A stretch of 64,000 nt of DNA from an uncultured Candidatus Melainabacteria bacterium. Lineage in GTDB: Bacteria > Cyanobacteriota > Vampirovibrionia > Gastranaerophilales > Gastranaerophilaceae. Both the position numbers and the translations under genes were made by a program. The notes beneath the pieces were generated by a model, which ran no database searches, was not told the DNA's origin, and worked only from the letters and a program-made list of their open reading frames with translations. The DNA lies in the NCBI GenBank assembly GCA_949927415.1, contig CATLFB010000006.1, positions 1 to 64,000 on the forward strand. Direction: 5' to 3'. Positions 59,779 through 64,000 of the stretch are shown here, piece by piece (positions within the stretch are counted from its first letter, which is position 1; every line of letters starts with the position of its first letter).

Positions 59779-60398
59779 TATGACCTCGCTTTCTTAAATT
59801 TATTCATGTACGGTTCGAACCAACGGAGGTTTTTATATCCGTCAAGTTCTGTCAGTCTGTTTCCATAAATCAAAATCTCTTTCGGTTCAAGTTGTTTTAA
59901 CATCTCTTTAAACCCTTGCATAAAGAGCTTTTTAGCATTCTCATCATTCAAAACTCCAACCGTTCCGATTGCAACGACAGAATGTTTGGGAATTCCTAAA
60001 AATGCATATTTATAACTTGATTCATCTGACCAACTAACTGTTGGAATGACTTTTATTCCTAAACTTTGCCAATAGCAAGCACACCAACGATTCCTGTAAA
60101 CCTGCCATATTTGAAAGGCCGTCGGATAATTTGTGTACATAGAAAAGTCAGGAGACAAGACTCCGTCATATTTTTTTAATTCTTCAATCTGAGAATCAGC
60201 ATTTTTCCAACATCTCTCAAAACGATAGTCATCTAAAAAGAAGTGTGCCGTTCCGTTCCTGTTTTTATCAACCCTGTAGGGGATGAGTTCTTTTATATCG
60301 AACTCATCCGGCTTTAAATCAGGGATACCATAGGGATTAGAGGAGGAGAAAAAACCTTTTTCAACATTTTGCACATTCAGCATATCTTTCCAATACAT
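59778..60398 (-). CDS. DUF4417-family phage protein
   Basis: 206 aa. It matches DUF4417 by its run of conserved aromatic motifs: THE HFFLDDYRFERCW segment, VLSPDFSMYTNYPTAFQIWQ, YRNRWCACYWQSLGIKVIPT, VSWSDESSYKYAFLGIP and ILIYGNRL. The family is common in phages and integrative elements and has no established function. AAGGAG lies before the ATG at 60398. The Gly-rich protein follows immediately, and this pairing suggests the two act together. Confidence 0.75.
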   Translation of the reverse strand: MYWKDMLNVQNVEKGFFSSSNPYGIPDLKPDEFDIKELIPYRVDKNRNGTAHFFLDDYRFERCWKNADSQIEELKKYDGVLSPDFSMYTNYPTAFQIWQVYRNRWCACYWQSLGIKVIPTVSWSDESSYKYAFLGIPKHSVVAIGTVGVLNDENAKKLFMQGFKEMLKQLEPKEILIYGNRLTELDGYKNLRWFEPYMNKFKKARS

Positions 60399-60407
60399 AT
60401 ATACTCC

Positions 60408-60698
60408 TTATTTCCTCAAATCTGCTACAACTTCCAACAGATAATTTGCAAAAGTTTCAATTGCGTTCACACCTTGATTAAAACAATAATCATCAAGTTC
60501 ATTTGGGGAGTTTTTGATTTTCTCTTTTAATTTGAACAAGCTGTCAATCGCAGGCTGTGTGTATTTCGCAAGATTTTCATAGAGTTTTGTAATTGTAGTT
60601 GGAACATTCTTTTTTAATAACCTAAATACAAACGGCTGAATAACTGTCCATATAAAACTAAAATCTTTCCAAGACTTAACCAATGTAAATAAATTCAT
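60408..60698 (-). CDS. Small phage protein in holin-like position
   Basis: 96 aa. A moderately hydrophobic N-terminal segment (FSFIWTVIQPFVFRLLKK) is followed by amphipathic helices (YTQPAIDSLFKLKEKIK, GVNAIETFANYLLEVVADL). It is 10 bp from the DUF4417 gene. Its place near the amidase would suit a holin, but the membrane segment is weak and I would not call it one. GAAAGGAAAT upstream serves as ribosome binding site. Confidence 0.4.
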   Translation of the reverse strand: MNLFTLVKSWKDFSFIWTVIQPFVFRLLKKNVPTTITKLYENLAKYTQPAIDSLFKLKEKIKNSPNELDDYCFNQGVNAIETFANYLLEVVADLRK

Positions 60699-60807
60699 AG
60701 TAATTTCCTTTCTTTGTTTACCGTACTGTTGTATTAATCTTTATATAATCTTAATCTCTATATTTTATTAAAGTTTTATAATTATTAATGTAATAAGGAG
60801 ATAAAGA

Positions 60808-61074
60808 ATGAGTGTATTTGAAGCTGGTATGATGGTATGTTTTGGAATCAGTTGGCCCATCGCAGCTTACAAAACATATAAGGCAAAATGCGTACATGGT
60901 AAGAGCTTTGCTTTTTCATGCTTGATTATGTTGGGATATATCTTTGGCATAATTCATAAGTTATTCTTTTATACTGATTGGGTAATTTGGTTGTATTTGT
61001 TGAATATGTTATTTTTGGGTATAGATATGGGGCTATTCCTACGATATAAAAATAATTCACCCGGTGTTAAATAA
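60808..61074 (+). CDS. PQ-loop/SemiSWEET-like membrane protein, inserted against the late operon
   Basis: 88 aa with three hydrophobic helices, the length of SemiSWEET half-transporters. The loop FGISWPIAAYKTYKAKCVHGKSFAFS is the MtN3/PQ-loop-like signature with the Pro in helix 1. AAGGAG lies 8 nt before the ATG. It is transcribed rightward while all surrounding genes run leftward, and its stop overlaps the amidase stop region by 8 bp. It is most likely a cargo (moron) gene. Transport of a small solute is inferred from the family only. Confidence 0.65.
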   Translation: MSVFEAGMMVCFGISWPIAAYKTYKAKCVHGKSFAFSCLIMLGYIFGIIHKLFFYTDWVIWLYLLNMLFLGIDMGLFLRYKNNSPGVK

Positions 61075-61576
61075 CTGATTTTTGTTTCATTTGATACCAT
61101 TGAATTTTGTTTCTTAAATAATCGCCAATTCTCTCTTTTGATAGATTTGGTAAATACGGAAGATATGTGAAATCAATTTTTCCGTAACTTGAAGTTTTAG
61201 GATGGGATTGACCGAATTCATAATGTGTAAAAACAGTTTTTTCTGAAACTGTAATTCCATATAAACTGCATAGCTTTGCTACTTTGGAACACATCGCCTC
61301 CACTTGTTTTTGAGTTAGAGGATATTTTGTTTTTTTATCTTTTAAATTAAAACCATACATCCCACAACAAGAAACTCCGATACATCCGGTGTTTCCACCA
61401 CCGCAATGAGCAGCATAATTGCCGTCGTAACAGTTTAAATTATCTTCAGGCTTATGCGATCCCGGATAAATTCTGCCAAATTTGTCGATACAATAATGAT
61501 ATGAATTCAAATCAAGTTGGCATGGTGAATTAGCACCTGCTGTCCAATGCAGGCAGATTTTTGATAGTGATGTCAT
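61067..61576 (-). CDS. N-acetylmuramoyl-L-alanine amidase (phage endolysin)
   Basis: 169 aa, a single Amidase_2 domain with no cell-wall-binding module. The zinc ligands are His10 (ICLHWTAG), His118 (FTHYEFG) and probably Asp135 in GKIDFTYLPY. SYHYCIDKFGRIYPG and AAHCGGGNTGCIGVSCCGMYG are the expected inner motifs. The enzyme cuts the stem peptide from glycan strands of peptidoglycan and would release phage. It lies next to a possible holin-position gene (60408) and after the tail-fibre genes. Confidence 0.88.
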   Translation of the reverse strand: MTSLSKICLHWTAGANSPCQLDLNSYHYCIDKFGRIYPGSHKPEDNLNCYDGNYAAHCGGGNTGCIGVSCCGMYGFNLKDKKTKYPLTQKQVEAMCSKVAKLCSLYGITVSEKTVFTHYEFGQSHPKTSSYGKIDFTYLPYLPNLSKERIGDYLRNKIQWYQMKQKSVI

Positions 61577-61577
61577 A

Positions 61578-62015
61578 TTAAATAATCCTTTCTTGTAGGG
61601 TTTGTAACTGGTTTCTTAACTCCAAAATTTGAGCATTATAGTAATCAAGCCAAGTTTCACCAGTTTCTTCATCTTTTATACTCGGTTCGCATAAAGCTCT
61701 AATTCTTTTGAAATCTAAGTCTTGAATAGTTGCTTTTATAGAATCGGCTTCAAGTTGCAATTCTTCATTGATTTTTCGTTGTTGGAATTCTTCTTCAGTT
61801 TCGAGATAATTTAGAACTTCTTTTATGTTCTCATCTGTTTCGGAATATGTTATTTTATATTTTCTTGTATCTTGAGGTTTTTCAATTTCAATAAATTCTT
61901 TATATCCGTCTGTTTTTAATAAATTTTTATTGAGATTGTAATTTAAGACACCATTTTTATTTATTGGTGCAAATGTAATATTTCCACCTTCATCAAGTTT
62001 TGCATATTTAGTCAT
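61578..62015 (-). CDS. Tail-fibre-associated phage protein (chaperone-like)
   Basis: 145 aa. The N-terminal half reads like short tail-attachment proteins (YAKLDEGGNITFAPINKNGVLNYN). The C-terminal half is a coiled coil (EEFQQRKINEELQLEADSIKATI) ending in LDYYNAQILELRNQLQTL. Together with an upstream protein ending in QEARKQVVEYDW (63815), it belongs to the group of small helical proteins that accompany tail fibres and often act as assembly chaperones. It starts 9 bp after the propeller-like gene and 2 bp before the amidase start. Confidence 0.55.
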   Translation of the reverse strand: MTKYAKLDEGGNITFAPINKNGVLNYNLNKNLLKTDGYKEFIEIEKPQDTRKYKITYSETDENIKEVLNYLETEEEFQQRKINEELQLEADSIKATIQDLDFKRIRALCEPSIKDEETGETWLDYYNAQILELRNQLQTLQERII

Positions 62016-62023
62016 TTTTCTTC

Positions 62024-63073
62024 CTATTTTATTAAATCTTCAAAGGGTGCTGAGTAAATGTATTTGTCATTTGTTTGTACATAAACAATTCTGTCTATAA
62101 CTCCGAGCAGAGAATTTAATTTGTTTTTGTTTGGAAAACTAATCTCTTTATAATTGGCAAAAGTTTCGTCATGCAACCTAATACCATTTCGTTCTCTTAC
62201 GGTTAAATACTTCTTGATATCTGATAAATAAATTGTTGATTTATTTATCCATCCAGTAAGGTTGGATGAAAAACTTTCAAAAGTGTGTCCGTCTGTTGAT
62301 TTATACCCCCTAAAATTATCTGAAATATACCAAGTTCCATTCAAATAAAAAGTGTCTCCAGAATATGGATTACTGCCAGATGTTCCTTTTGAAACATTGT
62401 AAGCAGTATATTTGGTAGGGGTAGTAAAAACTAAAAATTTGTAACAAGTATCAAATTCTGCATAAGCAATATATTTGCCGTTATTATATCCAAAGTTTTT
62501 AATATCGTCATAATCACCGTTTAAAACATTTTCCCCATGTCCAAGAGTAACAATCTTCCAAGTCGCACCGTCATCACTTGAATAAGCATATTTTTGAGCC
62601 CAGTTTTGCTTTGCACCCAACCCGGAGGCTGTTGGTCGAGCATTTGTTGAGTAATTAAAGATTAAATAATTACCCATTCTACAAATTTCTGTAAGGTCAA
62701 CAGATGCCCAACCTGATTCAAGTGGCTGTATCGTTTCCAATGTTTGCTCTTTTTTGTTAAAGTTTGCATCAATATATCCAATAATACAGGATGAAGTAAA
62801 ACCACCATTACTTGCACGTCCTGAAGAATCATCTGTATAAAAAACTTTTCCTGTTTTTGAATCAATATTCGCACAAACTGTTGAACTAAATGTTTTAAAT
62901 GTTTTAAAATCGCTTGTGAATGAAATATAGCTGGTTGTTGAACATTTCTCAAAAATAACATAGCGATTATAATATGAAGAATAAACGACTGTTGAGTTTT
63001 TCGTCCAAAAATTACAAGTTCCCAGTTTTTTCCATTTTGAATTTTGAAAAAGTAACCTTCTTGAAATTATCAT
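62024..63073 (-). CDS. Tail-fibre-region protein with beta-propeller/sialidase-like repeats
   Basis: 349 aa. Repeating strand motifs of the type SSYYNRYVIFEKCST, SSDDGATWKIVT, YNNGKYIAYAEFDT, YLNGTWYISDNF and STDGHTFESFSS are spaced like blades of a propeller. The SxDGxTW Asp-boxes match the bacterial-neuraminidase repeat consensus. Catalytic sialidase residues are not identifiable. Propellers of this kind serve as receptor-binding parts of tail fibres. Its start overlaps the 63070 gene by 4 bp. Confidence 0.65.
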   Translation of the reverse strand: MIISRRLLFQNSKWKKLGTCNFWTKNSTVVYSSYYNRYVIFEKCSTTSYISFTSDFKTFKTFSSTVCANIDSKTGKVFYTDDSSGRASNGGFTSSCIIGYIDANFNKKEQTLETIQPLESGWASVDLTEICRMGNYLIFNYSTNARPTASGLGAKQNWAQKYAYSSDDGATWKIVTLGHGENVLNGDYDDIKNFGYNNGKYIAYAEFDTCYKFLVFTTPTKYTAYNVSKGTSGSNPYSGDTFYLNGTWYISDNFRGYKSTDGHTFESFSSNLTGWINKSTIYLSDIKKYLTVRERNGIRLHDETFANYKEISFPNKNKLNSLLGVIDRIVYVQTNDKYIYSAPFEDLIK

Positions 63074-63825
63074 CCGAGTAAGTCCTCTAAATCGCTGTCA
63101 ATAATACCTTCATGGCTTCGCAATAAATCAGGTATATAAATTGTTGTATTTGTATCAAGAATTACAGTTCCTGTTTTTGTTGCCGGATCAGAATTATTAT
63201 TATAGCATTCTATTGTATAATCAATTTTAGTGCCTTTTGGGTAATATAATGTAAAGGTTTGAGTTCTAGAAGTGTCACCACGATCAAAATCTTCTCCGTC
63301 ATTGATATTAAGTTCAAAAATTCCTGAATAAGTGCCAAAGTCAATTTTTATAAATCGTTGACCAAGAGTACCATTCTTTTTTACAACTCCAACAAACCAA
63401 GTATCATCATGGTATTCAAATAAAATATTATAAAGACCCGCTTGTGACATATCAGGTGTATCTGATGAAAGATAATTATTAGTTCCCAATGTAAAACTAA
63501 CAACAGAAGGCATAGATATTTGAACGAGTATTTCATGAAATATTGTGTTATCACTAATTTCAGGTAATACAAAAATAATATCGCCAGTAGTTTCAATAAT
63601 ATTTATACTATTATCTTCTAAATTTATTGTTCCGCTTGTTGGCAATACGTTTATGTTTTTTGTTGATTGACTTGAAGAACTGCCGGAAGCCGCAATTTTA
63701 TGAATTCCATTTTCCGTACCGATATATAATTCTTTAGTATCTGTACACCATAAAGGCATTCCGCTTGGTGCGGATATTGGCAGATTAGACTTTAAACCCC
63801 GTCTGAACTGTAAATTACCAGTCAT
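63070..63825 (-). CDS. Tail-fibre N-terminal protein
   Basis: 251 aa from the ATG at 63825 (AGGTGG 6 nt upstream); the TTG at 63831 is an alternative. The N-terminus GNLQFRRGLKSNLPISAPSGMPLWCTDTKELYIGTENG is the hallmark of phage tail or adhesin proteins that begin with a tropism-determinant-like trimerisation domain. The centre is beta-rich. The start overlaps the stop of the upstream gene. It probably forms part of the fibre that recognises the bacterial surface. Confidence 0.7.
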   Translation of the reverse strand: MTGNLQFRRGLKSNLPISAPSGMPLWCTDTKELYIGTENGIHKIAASGSSSSQSTKNINVLPTSGTINLEDNSINIIETTGDIIFVLPEISDNTIFHEILVQISMPSVVSFTLGTNNYLSSDTPDMSQAGLYNILFEYHDDTWFVGVVKKNGTLGQRFIKIDFGTYSGIFELNINDGEDFDRGDTSRTQTFTLYYPKGTKIDYTIECYNNNSDPATKTGTVILDTNTTIYIPDLLRSHEGIIDSDLEDLLG

Positions 63826-64000
63826 ATTCAACCACCTGCTTTCTCGCTTCTTGGCGTTTATTTAACAAATCAATATATTGTTCATTATTTAGAGATGTTT
63901 CAAGTTTCAAATCGAGTTGATCCCTGTGTCGAATAACAAGCCAATCTGTATCTGTAAGATAATTTCTTGCGGTTTTGTTGTTTTCTAATATGCTCGCAAC
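63815..64000 (-). CDS. Partial phage tail protein, 3' end only
   Basis: The frame enters from the right edge and gives 61 residues ending TDTDWLVIRHRDQ...EARKQVVEYDW and a stop at 63815. The YLTDTDWLVIRHRDQ segment and the RQEARKQ end match the C-terminus of short tail-fibre assembly proteins in gut phages. It overlaps the start of the 63825 gene by 11 bp. The rest lies outside the window. Confidence 0.6.
   Translation of the reverse strand, partial: VASILENNKTARNYLTDTDWLVIRHRDQLDLKLETSLNNEQYIDLLNKRQEARKQVVEYDW

Overview
The window looks like low-GC chromosomal DNA of a non-photosynthetic relative of cyanobacteria (Gastranaerophilales/Melainabacteria type). This is inferred from gene content, not from any marker search. 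The evidence is an outer-membrane biogenesis pair with a three-POTRA, cyanobacterial-style BamA; at least eight type IV pseudopilin-like proteins with the G/A-F-[ST]-L-A-E signature; and many proteins that begin with a short M-[KQ]-[IV]...N..F leader typical of uncharacterised proteins of this lineage. The chromosome runs from 1 to about 48,100. A Mu-like transposable prophage, with accessory genes, occupies about 48,150 to the right edge and continues beyond it.

Chromosome, left to right: GNAT-like protein, metzincin protease and zinc-ribbon protein (0.3-2.1 kb); spmA-spmB; a His-rich EF-hand-like protein; a pseudopilin whose start codon is separated from its body by a C11 tract (4.2-5.0 kb); an ADP-forming acyl-CoA synthetase; two small paralogues, one frameshifted; a radical SAM protein; two divergent XRE-regulator/pseudopilin pairs (9.0-10.0 and 12.6-13.6 kb); lineage-type membrane proteins; a GH77 glucanotransferase; a soluble orphan of the FlhA/SctV cytoplasmic domain (15.8-17.3 kb); udp; OmpH/Skp-like and BamA; a SulP transporter; an orphan ABC permease; a U32 peptidase-family and YqeG pair; three giant glycine-rich pseudopilins (25.3-30.4 kb); a class II photolyase; two more pseudopilins; HlyD; a SIMPL protein; gdhA; msrB; an HSL-type hydrolase; a sugar acetyltransferase; an Lrp-aminotransferase operon; a HAD phosphatase; an aldolase; a uridine-kinase-like protein; pnuC; and initiator tRNA-fMet with its terminator (47,971-48,092).

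Prophage: an array of repeated sites in both orientations (48,165-48,417) probably marks the left end. It is followed by two complete, unrelated-looking transposition modules in series: GNAT, DDE transposase 1, ATPase 1 and a winged-helix protein, then a Ner-like HTH, DDE transposase 2 and a MuB-like ATPase 2. Next come a 57-aa membrane protein, a GemA/Gp16-family protein, two coiled-coil proteins and a Mor-family activator, the same order (gemA then mor) as in phage Mu. Two type II hammerhead ribozymes flank the second coiled-coil gene (56,702-56,766 and 57,081-57,133). After back-to-back terminators at 57.5 kb the remaining genes mostly run leftward: tail-fibre genes at the right edge, an amidase endolysin, an unknown protein, a DUF4417 protein and a glycine-rich protein. 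Cargo-like units follow, two of them preceded by an identical 45-bp dyad-containing promoter element that is a candidate Mor target.

The most unusual points are the hammerhead pair that would excise a 367-nt RNA carrying one gene, the tandem transposition modules, the poly-C phase-variable pseudopilin, and the free-standing FlhA-C protein in a region without flagellar genes.
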